Assembly: GCA_003023725.1 (NCBI GenBank)
Contig: PXYT01000005.1
Span: forward strand, 3,022-67,021
Direction: 5' to 3'
Length of the DNA: 64,000 bases
DNA from: Sulfobacillus benefaciens
Lineage (GTDB): Bacteria; Bacillota; Sulfobacillia; Sulfobacillales; Sulfobacillaceae
Part shown: one piece after another, positions 27,610 to 37,711 of the stretch
How positions within the stretch are numbered: position 1 is the first letter of the stretch
Layout of the letters: each line of letters begins with the position of its first letter
Notes under the pieces: model-generated
Databases searched by the model: none
Seen by the model: only the letters and a program-made list of their open reading frames with translations
What the model was told of the DNA's origin: nothing
Position numbers and translations under genes: made by a program

Positions 27610-28709
27610 ATCCTGATTCCGCGGTGTCAACGAGAGAGCTTTCGTAGGCGGCAGGCTCAGAGTCTTTTCGCCGTCCGGCAAAACCTTCTGGACTGCCAAA
27701 AGGGGTGCCGTCCGGCTTTTTTCACCGAATTTAGGGCAGTGCTTGGGGGCAGCACAGTGTCCTACGAAATTCGCTACCCGAAGAACCGGCCCGGCCATCA
27801 ATCCGACGATCGTCCAGGATAGCGAGGTTCCTTACCATCTCGCCCCCAATATACGCATCATCACAACTACCGGAGTCCAGCCGGGCCCCGTGTCAATTGG
27901 GGAGCCGTCTTTCAGTCCCGGCCAAATTACCACAGCGAGATAGAAAACACTCATATTGGCCACGGCAAAGAGACTCCCCGTACACAAAGCTGGGCTGGCC
28001 TCGCTCACGAAACCAAATCTTGGGAACACGAAACCTCCCATAACCCCGTTAAGAGATAACCGGGCTCTGCCTTACGCTCAGACACGATTGGAATCCCCAA
28101 TTGTTGGCGACAGAAAGCGCAACAGAGGAGCACAAACGCGGTTTGTGCTGCCATAAGCCGTACGACGGGTACAGACGATACCCCATAGCCTGCCATGCGC
28201 CCTGTTCACAACCCTACTGCCGAGGCCTTGCCGCGCCCAGCCTGACTTGACGTACGATATGCCATCTTTAGGAAAGCCGACTGCAACGAATGAATATTTT
28301 TCCCACTAAGATTTTGCAGGCGAACAATGAAAAGGACAGCAGGTTTCCTTTGACGTTGGAGAAGGCAAAACCGCTCTTTTGGCCATAATATCCGCCTGCG
28401 CTAGAGGGAAAAATGACCAAAAACCTGGTTTTCCAAACGGGCCCAAATGCAGGAAGAGGGGGCAGACTCCTCGTGGCCCGATTGGCCCCAATTTTCACCT
28501 GGCTGCGATCAATGATGGCTAGGAAATGGAACACCATGGGACTTCCCCATAGCGCCGATCAGCTGTTCACCGCGCGTCACATGTCGCATAATGTTTGACA
28601 CTAAAACTAAATAAGCCAAGGCCGCAACCGGTCTTTCGAACCGCCGGTAGGGCTGAGACAACGTTGTGGCTGCTCTTGGCACAACAACACCCAACAAACC
28701 CTGTTTAGA
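27610..28709. other. Long intergenic region, possible gene decay
   Basis: About 1.1 kb without a callable gene. On the minus strand, hydrophobic pieces at 28005-28196 and 27832-28041 (for example SLFAVANMSVFYLAVVIWPG) could be remnants of a membrane protein broken by frameshifts, but I cannot name the family. The rest shows no motif. Confidence 0.35.
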
Positions 28710-29225
28710 TTAGTTGAACTGCCATTTTTGATACGCTGCGTGTTGGAAGGAGAACAAACCGCCAGTTATAAATTCCTGTTTCCACAGAATAGAGTCCTCT
28801 TGATCCCAGCCTTTCATGCCTTCCCCCTCAAAACTGCATTCGATCAGCAACCCATTAGGGTCGTAGAAAAATATCTGAGTAACGGCCGTGCCAAGAATGC
28901 TGTGCACCGTCCATGGAACGGCTTCATGCTCACAGCGGCTTATGAGATCACCCTGCCCAGTCATGAACAGTGAGAGGTGGGCCACAATCCCTGTTGTCCA
29001 GCCCCCGATACGGAGAGGATCTTGCCACGCATGGGGCCTTACAGGACCTTCTCCGTACAAGTGAATAACGGCTTCCCGGTTCTCTCCCGGCGCGAGCCAC
29101 GCCCCGGGAAAGCCAAAGTCGGGGCGTGCCACCTCACGGAAATTCAAGAGTTCCCGGTAAAAAGCCGCGGTTCCACGGACCCATGGCGTGAAAACGGCCA
29201 GATGCGCCAGATTCTCGACCCTCAC
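28710..29225 (-). CDS. VOC-family (glyoxalase/dioxygenase-like) protein, 171 aa
   Basis: GTG 29225 follows AGGGGG. The paired beta-alpha-beta modules of the vicinal-oxygen-chelate fold are visible. The first begins NLAHLAVFTPWVRGTAAFYRELL with the first metal His. The second has VAHLSLFMTGQGDLISRCE, and FFYDPNGLLIECSFEG brings the metal Glu. The His-His-Glu set fits a metal-dependent enzyme such as a ring-cleaving dioxygenase or glyoxalase. The C-terminal 30 residues (DSILWKQEFITGGLFS) are extra. Reaction not assignable. Confidence 0.75.
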   Translation of the reverse strand: MRVENLAHLAVFTPWVRGTAAFYRELLNFREVARPDFGFPGAWLAPGENREAVIHLYGEGPVRPHAWQDPLRIGGWTTGIVAHLSLFMTGQGDLISRCEHEAVPWTVHSILGTAVTQIFFYDPNGLLIECSFEGEGMKGWDQEDSILWKQEFITGGLFSFQHAAYQKWQFN

Positions 29226-29382
29226 ACCGAATGCCCCCTTTTAATGTTTAGCGCGCCGGCGCCTGGGCTCCAGCGTCGCTTTCCCCATTATTTTTCGATT
29301 CAGGCGTCCCTTTCCTGGGATTGAACCTCATCCTGGAAGAAGCTGAATATCTTCGACACTGTTAACGGCAGACTATTCTCCT

Positions 29383-30894
29383 TCACACGCCACTTTCGGG
29401 TGCCGGCGTTTGGTGCTCCAACATCGCCCCTAAATCCTCCTCCGAAGCGCCCGGGCTCTGAAGTGGCCATAACTTGTTCAAACCTAAGTGAAAGAGAAAT
29501 CCCAGCCCGAAACTGAGAAACCACGAATAATTGATCAAGTCTTTGAAGGCGGGAATAATCCAACCAATCCATGCCACCGAAAAACCCAGGGCCGTGGCCG
29601 CGACTCCCCGCCAATTCCATCCCCGGATAAAGCGGTAGCGGCCTTTAGAACGATACAACTCCCACACAGAGTATTGCCGGCGGTGAACGAACCAGTAATC
29701 CGCTATCATAACCCCGGCGATACTGCCCAAACTGCCCCCGAATCCGTTCAACATAATGGCCATAAATCCCGACGCACTGGACAAGAGAGCCCATGGGCGA
29801 AGAATAATTGACAATAGAGCCGTGATCAAAGCGCCTGTGCTAAAGCGGATCATGCGGGGCCACAAATTGGAGAGGTCATTGGCAGGAGCTACCACGTTTG
29901 CGGCAATGTTCACGGACAGCGACAGAATAATCACCGACACCAAACCTATGACAACAATAAAACGATTATGCAGCAAGGCTATCAGTTGCACAGGGTCCCA
30001 GATAAAATGCCCGTAAATCTTTTCGCCCGCCGATGTGATCAAAATACCCATAAAAGCGAAAAACGTCATAGTCGTCGGCAATCCCAAGATCTGGCCCCAT
30101 ACCTGTTGTTTTGGCTTCCGGGCATAACGGGTAAAGTCGGCCATGTTAAGAGACAACGTCGACCACATGCCCATCATAGCCGCTACGCCCGCTAAAAACA
30201 CGGGCCAAAAGCTGTGGTAGTGAGCGGGTTGATGGAAAATGGGGCCCAGGCCGTGCGCCTTATTTACCAACATAATCAAAATGACCACGAATACCAAAAG
30301 AATACTGGGACCTGCCCAGTTTTCAAACCGTTTCAGAGCGTCCATACCTTTGTAGATGATCACCACGTTTAAGAGCCAAAACAGAGCAAAAGCGGCCCAG
30401 GTGCCCAGTGGTTGTCCCCACAGGCGGCCCATATGATTCCAGGCCGGATCGAAGGTTAAGACTAATTGATTAATCGCCGAGCCTCCGAGCCAGGTTTGAA
30501 TGCCAAACCACGCCACAGCCACCATAGCCCGCATCACGGCCGCAACATTGGCTCCATGAACCCCAAAAGCGGGTCTGACCGCAACCGGATAGGGTATCCC
30601 GTACTTCGAGCCCACATGCGAATTCAACAAAATGGGAACCAAAATGAGCAACGATCCGATGGTTACTGCCAGCAATGCTTGCCACCAGTTTAATCCCATA
30701 GCCAACAGACTGCTTCCGGCCATGTACGTGGGAATCTGATGGGTCATGGAAATCCACAGAGCACTGTAACTATACGTCCCCCAACTGCGACTGTGACTCG
30801 GAACGGGAGCCAGGTCGTGATTAAACAGGCGGTGTTCTCGCATTACGTCATGAGGCACAGTGCCATCTTGATATGATGACGGAAGCGTATCCAT
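29383..30894 (-). CDS. NCS1-family nucleobase-type permease, 503 aa
   Basis: ATG 30894 follows GGAGGG. The N-terminus HDLAPVPSHSRSWGTYSYSALWISM is the NCS1 signature, followed by about twelve helices, with YGIPYPVAVRPAFGVHGA, AWFGIQTWLGGSAI and SLNMADFTRYARKPKQQ all typical. The GSIAGVMIADYWFVHRRQY segment near the end is also characteristic. NCS1 proteins import allantoin, hydantoins, cytosine or uracil with a cation. In this neighbourhood a pyrimidine or ureide substrate that feeds the enzymes at 41-51 kb is plausible but unproven. Confidence 0.88.
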   Translation of the reverse strand: MDTLPSSYQDGTVPHDVMREHRLFNHDLAPVPSHSRSWGTYSYSALWISMTHQIPTYMAGSSLLAMGLNWWQALLAVTIGSLLILVPILLNSHVGSKYGIPYPVAVRPAFGVHGANVAAVMRAMVAVAWFGIQTWLGGSAINQLVLTFDPAWNHMGRLWGQPLGTWAAFALFWLLNVVIIYKGMDALKRFENWAGPSILLVFVVILIMLVNKAHGLGPIFHQPAHYHSFWPVFLAGVAAMMGMWSTLSLNMADFTRYARKPKQQVWGQILGLPTTMTFFAFMGILITSAGEKIYGHFIWDPVQLIALLHNRFIVVIGLVSVIILSLSVNIAANVVAPANDLSNLWPRMIRFSTGALITALLSIILRPWALLSSASGFMAIMLNGFGGSLGSIAGVMIADYWFVHRRQYSVWELYRSKGRYRFIRGWNWRGVAATALGFSVAWIGWIIPAFKDLINYSWFLSFGLGFLFHLGLNKLWPLQSPGASEEDLGAMLEHQTPAPESGV

Positions 30895-31022
30895 TTTCAA
30901 TCCCTCCGACTCAATTGTGGTGTGGATGCCTTATATCGGCATCAAGCTAACACAGGTTCACAATGCAATGATAGGAACTTCGCACAAGGCATAGATGAAT
31001 GCCGCATTTTTGCCGGGCCCAT

Positions 31023-32033
31023 TCAAAATACGGTCAGAAAGGACACCCCGACGGCTCCCATGAAATCCTGTTGGCCGCTCGGGCCGTCCTGCCCGGTCGC
31101 CCGCATCACGCGGTAACGGTGATAGCTTATAAGTTGATCTTTTAAGGGCAGGACACTAGATTTCCGGCTTTCTAGGGGATAACAGGATTCGTGGTATTTT
31201 CGCAGGCGGTGCCATGGCATAGACGGCAAAGCATGATGAGCGTTATGGTACACGAAATTAAGGGTGAGCAGATTGCAGACCGGCCATCTAACTGACAATA
31301 AATTAGAATAGGTGTGTTCCTCCTCATAAGCTGCGTTGCGACGAGGAATATCCGGGTCCCCGGACCCAGGTTCCGCTACAAATGCATCGTACGTGTGTTG
31401 AAATGCATCGACAAAACGCAACACACTAATCATAATCAGAAGACTGAGAGCATAGCCCAAAGCTGCCGGCCAATGCCAGTAAAGAAGCCACACCCATAGC
31501 CCGCTTCGAATGATAAAAGTGGTTAATAGACGGTAGCGATGGGGCAAAGAACGGGAAAAAGGCTGAATCACCATCATGACCCGCATCAGAATTTCCACTG
31601 CCGGAAAATATGCCCACTCCAGTATTGCGACTCCTCTGCGGATAACGGGGTGTCCCTTTAACCACTCACGGAAATCGAATGAGATAATGTCGGCCTTCTG
31701 GATATGATGGGCCAGATGCTTTTTTTCCGTCCGTGCCAAACTCGAGAGACAGGCTCCGTTGACCCAGCTGATTGCCGCCAGCACCCGGGCATTCAGAGCC
31801 TTCGACCGGAAGATGGTGTGATGAACCAGCTCATGGAGAAAATACGCGGAAATAATCATACTTTCCGCGAGGATGAGGACGCCTAATGTCCACACCCATA
31901 CCGGCTTCGAAAAGAGCAATAGGAAGCCGCCTGCATACCCGGCGACGATAAACGCCATAGCCATAAGATTGGGCACGATTCCGTCTTCATAACGAAAAAT
32001 GCGCCGCAAACCGCCTTTCACCCTCGTAAACAA
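31023..32033 (-). CDS. Membrane fatty-acid desaturase-type protein, 336 aa
   Basis: I prefer the TTG at 32033, eight bases after AGGAGG; the frame is open up to 32099. The three histidine boxes of membrane di-iron desaturases are HELVHH (about 67-72), HLAHH (106-110) and HNAHH (263-267), set among four or more membrane helices. The protein ends in a weakly conserved tail. Such enzymes use O2 and reduced electron carriers to desaturate or hydroxylate lipids. The gene is not obviously related to the nitrogen genes beside it. Confidence 0.8.
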   Translation of the reverse strand: MFTRVKGGLRRIFRYEDGIVPNLMAMAFIVAGYAGGFLLLFSKPVWVWTLGVLILAESMIISAYFLHELVHHTIFRSKALNARVLAAISWVNGACLSSLARTEKKHLAHHIQKADIISFDFREWLKGHPVIRRGVAILEWAYFPAVEILMRVMMVIQPFSRSLPHRYRLLTTFIIRSGLWVWLLYWHWPAALGYALSLLIMISVLRFVDAFQHTYDAFVAEPGSGDPDIPRRNAAYEEEHTYSNLLSVRWPVCNLLTLNFVYHNAHHALPSMPWHRLRKYHESCYPLESRKSSVLPLKDQLISYHRYRVMRATGQDGPSGQQDFMGAVGVSFLTVF

Positions 32034-32263
32034 CCATGTCTCCTCCTGTCGCGGTGCGCAAGACACACCGGCTCTTCTTGAGTACATCTTGGTGAACACA
32101 AGCTATGTCCGGCAGCCCACCTCACCATGGCAAGGCACATGGTGAGGCTTCTTGACGCTCACCCCATCGGCTCCGGCGTGCAGGTTTCGATGCCCATTCC
32201 TTTTTCCGTCGAGGATAGCGAGGACCGGATCGTAAACAGAAATGGGCTGGGTCCCCGCACTTG

Positions 32264-33730
32264 TTATTCCACTTCCTCTTCTTCGGTCCAACCGCCTGTG
32301 CCAAAAACCTCCTCCTGCTGGTCGCTGCTGAAACGGAGCAACACGGACTCGCTTAGGGGTTGGCTTCGTGTTTTCATATGAAACCCATAATGGAAATAGG
32401 CCAGGATCAAGGCCAAAACCATAGCCAAGGGAGCGTACAGGGCCGGCACAATAGGCGGGTAAAAGGTAAAGAAAACTCCGCACGCAATGAGGACCAAGGA
32501 CACCGAAGGGAGAATGACGAACGCCACCAGCGGATAACCGGTTCTTCGCCCGTCATGGAATTTTATCAACCCCACATTGCCCAGAGCATGCCCGAGGAAC
32601 TCTCCCATGGTGGCAAGCAATATCAGCACCAAGAACGCGTTGGACAAGCCAAAGACCATTTCGGCCAATAATCCCGCTACCACCGCCACAACACCGACCA
32701 TGAGCACGGCGTTCCCGGGGGTATGGCGTCTGGGGTGAATAGCTCCGAGGAATTTCGGCCACAAATCACTATGGGCAAAAGTCAGCGCAATTCGGCTGAC
32801 CACAATTGTGCTGGCGACATTCATGCCGATTAAACTGTTCAGCACAAAAGCGACAAACAGGAGTTCGACTTTCAGACCGAGATAGTGCTGAACAATAAGA
32901 AGTCCCGGAATGCTGGACTGTGCAAACCGGTCCATGTGCAGATATCCCCAACCCACGGTCAGTGAGTAGGAAACCACGATAAACATGAGAACAACGAGCC
33001 CGGACGCGAGATATAAGGCCCAGCGGATGGTGCGGTGCGCGGTTTTGGCTTCCGCTCCCAAGTAGACCGCCGCCGTCGATCCGGACATGCCAAAGGAAGC
33101 TACCAACGCCCCGACCGCCAGTCCGCTTATGCCATGAGCTGCCAAGGACGGGTGGTATACGGCGGCGGTGTTGATGGTGTGAGGCGAGAAAATTATGACA
33201 GCGCTTAAGCTCAATAGCAGCAACATTTCCACCATTGCCGTAATTACCCCGTAATTTAACGAGGACCGTACTCCAAAATAGGTAAGGACGGTCGAGGGCA
33301 CGACAAAAAGCGCAGTGAGAAGATAGGCCATACCATGCGGCAATGAAAATCCGAGCTGAGATCCTACGGACTGAACCAAAAGTGAAAAAAACACAATATT
33401 AGTGGCAAGAAGAGCAGCATAATAGACCACGTAGGCAACGCCAGCCAAATACCCCCATCGTCCACCCATGCTGCGCCCGACGAAATACGCCATGCCGCCG
33501 GCTCCCGCCATCTTTTTCGAAAATTGATAGGGCGTGTTGACCCACAAAAAGACCATTAAACCCCCAAACAGATAGGCTAAGGGGAGGGCACCCAAAGCAT
33601 AACCGGCAGCGGCGGTCAGTGCCGCGACCATCGAGGCTAAAGGGCCATTGGAAATGAGTCCCTGAGCCAAAACATGCCAAAAGTTCACAGCATCGCGGGA
33701 CAAAGACGAAGGGCGAGTTTCTACACGCAT
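32264..33730 (-). CDS. APC-superfamily permease, 488 aa
   Basis: The start is ATG 33730, after a GAGGAGG site; the frame is open further upstream but without a site. About twelve helices are visible. APC landmarks are GLISNGPLASMVAALTAAAGYALG (the first helix break), MAGAGGMAYFVGRSMGGRWGYLAG and GMSGSTAAVYLGAEAKTAHRTIRWAL. The C-terminus is acidic. These proteins take up amino acids, amines or related compounds. Given the guanidine operon nearby, a guanidinium or amine compound is possible, but no residue tells. Confidence 0.85.
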   Translation of the reverse strand: MRVETRPSSLSRDAVNFWHVLAQGLISNGPLASMVAALTAAAGYALGALPLAYLFGGLMVFLWVNTPYQFSKKMAGAGGMAYFVGRSMGGRWGYLAGVAYVVYYAALLATNIVFFSLLVQSVGSQLGFSLPHGMAYLLTALFVVPSTVLTYFGVRSSLNYGVITAMVEMLLLLSLSAVIIFSPHTINTAAVYHPSLAAHGISGLAVGALVASFGMSGSTAAVYLGAEAKTAHRTIRWALYLASGLVVLMFIVVSYSLTVGWGYLHMDRFAQSSIPGLLIVQHYLGLKVELLFVAFVLNSLIGMNVASTIVVSRIALTFAHSDLWPKFLGAIHPRRHTPGNAVLMVGVVAVVAGLLAEMVFGLSNAFLVLILLATMGEFLGHALGNVGLIKFHDGRRTGYPLVAFVILPSVSLVLIACGVFFTFYPPIVPALYAPLAMVLALILAYFHYGFHMKTRSQPLSESVLLRFSSDQQEEVFGTGGWTEEEEVE

Positions 33731-34419
33731 TTTATACAAAACCTCCTCGATAAGACCAAATAGTAAATCCCGGATATCAGTCGACGAAGGCTTCAACATC
33801 TCGACATCTTTACCAGTGTTAAAAGGGGAAGGAGCGGCGTCTGGCATGAAACGTCCCAACCGATCCGCAATACTTCTCGCGGGTTGCCCAAGGGGCCACG
33901 ACCAATCGTGTCAGGTTATGTGTAACATGTCACCAACATCCATTTATTTTGTTTATGTTCCTTACATGACATGGTCAATGTATGTTAGAGAGTATATACA
34001 ATTATTAGATTTGTGCCTTGTTAAAATTCACAAACGTCAGGTTTGTCATCTTGTTCCCACGCTGCCGCCATGAATTCCGCATGTCTTGGCACAGAACCGA
34101 TCCGCTCACTGTGGAAGTTCTGGGGAGAAATTTCTGAATCGGCAGCCCTCACGACCCCCGACCCTATTCTTCTGTGATACGGCCGCACGCCGATAACAGA
34201 GCAGAGCTCGGGACTAGAACGGCTCTTGGGCGAGGGGCAAGCAGAAAGCAGCGGGATGCCGAATGCGCTTCAGTGCGGAACCGTTACGAAAGGACAAAGA
34301 TCCCTATTCAAGAACAAAACAAGACGGAGTTGGAATTTTCTCTGCCATTGTTGGTCCCATCTTCGCACACCTCATGTGCCGAAATTCCTGCCACACCCTC
34401 TCTCGCCTTAAGACTTTTC
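33731..34419. other. Intergenic region between the APC permease and tnpB remnant
   Basis: About 690 bases. The AT-rich part near 33910-34030 probably holds the permease promoter on the minus strand. No gene is supported. Confidence 0.45.
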
Positions 34420-34807
34420 ATAAAGTCTAATGGCCACACTACCAAAGCGGGGATCAATCGGGCCATCTTGTCGTCGGTATGGGGACAGCTCGTCCCGTTT
34501 ACGACCTATAAAATCTGGCGTCAAGGCAGGTTGGCCATCACCGTCCCCTATGCGTATAGTTCGCAGGAATGTGCTGCCTGCACATTCACTTCTGCGGACA
34601 ATCGGCTGACCTGACCCAATCCGAGTTTGTCTCTGTCAACGCTCGGGACATATAGACAACGCGGACCACAATGCTGCGGTGGTCATGCACAACGGGCCAT
34701 CCCAAAATTCTTGTCTGGAGAACCCATCACGAGGTGCCACAAGAAGACGACGCAAATTTTTCGGAATCTGGGACCGGAGCGGTCGGAAGTACGCCTGGGG
34801 AGATGAG
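34420..34807 (+). pseudogene. tnpB: C-terminal fragment of tnpB (IS200/IS605 type)
   Basis: The frame from about 34420 reads AGINRAILSSVWGQL, YKIWRQGRLAITVPYAYSSQECAACT and SADNRLT, the RuvC-like and zinc-finger end of TnpB. Small indels (such as a doubled CTGAC near 34606) shift it. Another frame then gives NADHNAAVVMHN, the last catalytic-acid motif. The N-terminal two thirds are missing. It cannot encode an active nuclease. Confidence 0.75.
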
Positions 34808-34865
34808 TAGAAGACGTCCGGAGCATAGGGTTCCAGCGCAGCCGCCCGCAGAACCAGGAACTTCC

Positions 34866-34913
34866 GGGGGTCATCCTGAACCCCCCCACCTCAACCCGAT
34901 AGGGTGAGGTGGG
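34866..34913 (+). repeat. Paired hairpins at the tnpB 3' end
   Basis: A GGGGG/CCCCC stem (34866-34870 with 34881-34885) is followed by CCCACCTCAACCC paired with GGGTGAGGTGGG around GATA (34885-34913). Such structures mark the right end of IS200/IS605 elements and the scaffold of the omega (reRNA) guide. Confidence 0.5.
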
Positions 34914-34945
34914 AGGAGAATTCATTCAGCCGTTTCGGGTACAGT

Positions 34946-36913
34946 CTATGGAATTAGGCTGATCCAGGTCTTTCCACCATTTTGGGTTTTGAGCAATCGT
35001 CCCCGGAGGGTTACCAGATACACGCTATGGGCGCTGAGCGCATCGATAGAGGCAGGGTGAACATGGGGCAGGGACACGGCTGACCAGGTACGTCCCCCGT
35101 CAGTCGTTTCCAAAAGACTGTTAGCGGTGGCGACCCATCCCTGATTCATCGAGATGAAAGATAGGGACATGGGGTTCTCTAAGAGATGAATACTTCCCGC
35201 TGAAGACCAGTTTTTCCCCCCATCATGAGTCATTACCACGTGGACATTCCATCGTGAGGGAGAAACTCTTGATGATTTTACGCCGGTTAACGCCCACCCG
35301 TCGTGAGTTGAAAGAAAGTCAACGGCCAAAGGCCCGGGGGGAAATTGATGGACGGGACTCCATTTTCGGCCGCCATTTTCAGTGGTTAAGAGTTGATCTG
35401 ACAAGTTCGTTGCCCAACCGTCCCGGGAATTGACAAACTGAATGCCAAGGGCTTGGTTAAGGCCGCTTTTCATGGATTGGGGCCAATTCAGGGGTATCCA
35501 TTGACGGCCGCCGTCTCGGGTTATTCCACTGACTCCCTGCAGAGAAACAACCATGCCCCGGCTGTGATTCCACAAGTCAAGAGAGGCGATTACGCCAAAG
35601 GTGTGAGGAAGTGCCGTCCAAGTTTCACCTCCGTTGTGTGTCACCCAGAGGGTAGACGCTAAGTTTTGGGTCACCATCCATCCGGCCCCGGAGGGCCTCA
35701 TGCTTATACGGGACGCTGTCATCGGAATGTTGGGCCATTGCTGTGCCCAGTGTAAACCCCCATCAACGGTCGCATAGATTCCGGCAGGTGTGCTCAACCA
35801 GCCGACCGTCGGAGATATCATAGCTATGTCGTTCACCGCCTGGCTTGCGGCGAGAGAGAACGGAAGCGGGCTACTGTGTTGCCAAGACTTCCCGGCATTT
35901 GTGGAAACGTCGATACGCGTGAGATCGAAACGCCAAACATCTGCGGGCCCATAGAAGGTTGCCGGATGAAGGCCACCCCCCATGGCATTGCAACCCATGG
36001 CGCACCCTGAATTTCCCCACACATAGTTCCAGGCAGCGCCGCCATCGGTGGTGCGTAACACGGCTTGAGCGAGGTAATTCCCACTAAAGAGGGTCGCCCA
36101 TCCGGTGGTTGGCGAGGTGAAATCGATTTGTCCACCCTGTTTGAACTGAGGCAACGGATTCACCGTGGGAAATGCCATCGCCTTCACGTACTGTTTATAC
36201 GCCCTCGCCAATGGCGACTGACTGACGTTGGCAAAGAGAAGTGTCCAGCTCTTGCCGTCATTGGTGCTCCGATAAAGGCGCGGTCCAGAGGATGAGCCGC
36301 CTAAGGCATAGACGACACTAGTACCGGCCGCCGAAACATCGCTAAAGCTAACGTCCGGAGACGAGAGTCGAACATTCCAGATGTGCCCCCCATCTATCGT
36401 TCCCACCACTTGATGCTGATTCGGAGTGATGGCGAATCCAACATGGGCATTGGCAAAACAGACATGTTCTAGCCCCTGGCGGTTCTGCAGCGTCCAAGAT
36501 TGTCCGCCGTTTCTCGTGGACCAGAGTGTGTGAGGACTGATGGCCAATCCATCCTCGGAGTTCACAAATTCCAATTGTTTGGGAGACGATCCCGGAACAG
36601 TGCCGATTCGGGTCCAATGCTGACCTCCATCTTGGCTCCTTAGCACCTGGGCATTGGAAGAGGTTTGCGCCAAGGCGTAAATCAGGGAAGGCGACAGAGG
36701 GTCTACCGCTGTTGGTATCATTGCCGTGGCTTGTGATGATGGAAGAATGTGAGCCGTCACCGTGTTTACCGGGTGAATCGGGCCTGGGGTCAGCGGGGGA
36801 GGAGCTGCAGTGGGTTTTGGGGATGCATTGCACCCAGCCAGGACTAAACTCAGCGCACCGAGTCCTATCACGCGATATCGCATCTGCATATTCCCCTTTG
36901 GGTATTCCCTCAT
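34946..36913 (-). CDS. Ycf48-like beta-propeller lipoprotein, 655 aa
   Basis: ATG 36913 has GGAAGG upstream; ATG 36889 is a second option. The signal peptide ends in the lipobox LAGC, so the protein is lipid-anchored outside. After a Pro-rich linker come about ten Asp-box repeats of the type S-x-DGG-x-x-W (RSQDGGQHWTRIG, STRNGGQSWTLQN, RSTNDGKSWTLLF, KTQNGGKTWISLIP). This is the seven-bladed sialidase/BNR fold of Ycf48-like proteins. No sialidase catalytic triad is seen. A protein-assembly or binding role is likely; the partner is unknown. It is flanked by tnpB fragments on both sides. Confidence 0.8.
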   Translation of the reverse strand: MREYPKGNMQMRYRVIGLGALSLVLAGCNASPKPTAAPPPLTPGPIHPVNTVTAHILPSSQATAMIPTAVDPLSPSLIYALAQTSSNAQVLRSQDGGQHWTRIGTVPGSSPKQLEFVNSEDGLAISPHTLWSTRNGGQSWTLQNRQGLEHVCFANAHVGFAITPNQHQVVGTIDGGHIWNVRLSSPDVSFSDVSAAGTSVVYALGGSSSGPRLYRSTNDGKSWTLLFANVSQSPLARAYKQYVKAMAFPTVNPLPQFKQGGQIDFTSPTTGWATLFSGNYLAQAVLRTTDGGAAWNYVWGNSGCAMGCNAMGGGLHPATFYGPADVWRFDLTRIDVSTNAGKSWQHSSPLPFSLAASQAVNDIAMISPTVGWLSTPAGIYATVDGGLHWAQQWPNIPMTASRISMRPSGAGWMVTQNLASTLWVTHNGGETWTALPHTFGVIASLDLWNHSRGMVVSLQGVSGITRDGGRQWIPLNWPQSMKSGLNQALGIQFVNSRDGWATNLSDQLLTTENGGRKWSPVHQFPPGPLAVDFLSTHDGWALTGVKSSRVSPSRWNVHVVMTHDGGKNWSSAGSIHLLENPMSLSFISMNQGWVATANSLLETTDGGRTWSAVSLPHVHPASIDALSAHSVYLVTLRGRLLKTQNGGKTWISLIP

Positions 36914-37038
36914 AATCCTTCCCTGTTATTGAAACGCCAGATTGGGAGATAGGGTTACCGGAATTTTTCCAGTCGGACGTCAATGCCGTCCGGGCAGTGT
37001 ATATTTCGGAAATCGTTAACACCGATTTCGGAAAGCCG

Positions 37039-37467
37039 TTATTGCCATGTGTCATCGAACAAGCGCTCCATTCCTTGCAGGGCAAAAGGAATTCGGACGC
37101 CACCTGCGAGCGTATTGAGGAAGAACCACTCCGCCTTCAGGGAGTCGTCGCGGTGCCAGACAAGATCCAGAGCGGGTTGGGGAAACCGCACCCGCGTCCA
37201 GGGATGGCCATTCGCCAACACACTCTTGTAGCGGGCAATCACCGTCTTGATGACCGATTGCGCCATCTGAGAGCGCAAGCCACACTGCGCTCGCAAGAGC
37301 CGGGAAGTTTCCTTGTGCAGCACAGCTTGCCGGAGGCCGTGTGGGGTGTCGACGACCTCCGAGACCGCGTGGCATCCTTAGCGGTAGGCCTCGACGGTTT
37401 GCCGAAGCCACGCTTCCTGCTCCAGGGGTGGATATAACTGGACTTTGGCCGTCAACGTGAGGCCCAT
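37039..37467 (-). pseudogene. tnpB: N-terminal fragment of tnpB with in-frame stop
   Basis: ATG 37467 follows AGGAGG. The reading MGLTLTAKVQLYPPLEQEA continues with WLRQTVEAYR and a TAA stop. The same frame resumes with the TnpB segments CGLRSQMAQSVIKTVIARYK and WTRVRFPQPALDLVWHRDDS and ends at RLFDDTWQ. The catalytic region is missing. It is opposite in strand to the C-terminal fragment at 34420. Confidence 0.75.
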
Positions 37468-37711
37468 CGCATCAGCCTCCTGAGATTCACTGCGAATATC
37501 CTCTTAACAGTATTAGTGAATTCCAAACGTTGCCAGGAGATTTCCGTGTGGCGCGGCTCCTCTGCGGCCTGAATGCCGAGGTATCCGCCGCGCCGTATTT
37601 TGATGAAAAGGGTCCTCGGCCTCACGTGACAACAAGCCACCGCTTAACTGATGGCTTGTGTTTGGGAGCAGGGTTGCTTCGTCGATCCTTTTGACCGAGC
37701 GGGCAGAGAAG

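Noticed and set aside
27832-28196. Hydrophobic minus-strand ORFs as a membrane transporter
   Set aside because: Fragments are short, in different frames, and match no family signature I can name; noted only as possible decay.
34174-34419. Start of the tnpB fragment at 34174
   Set aside because: The first 80 codons have no TnpB similarity; homology begins near 34420.
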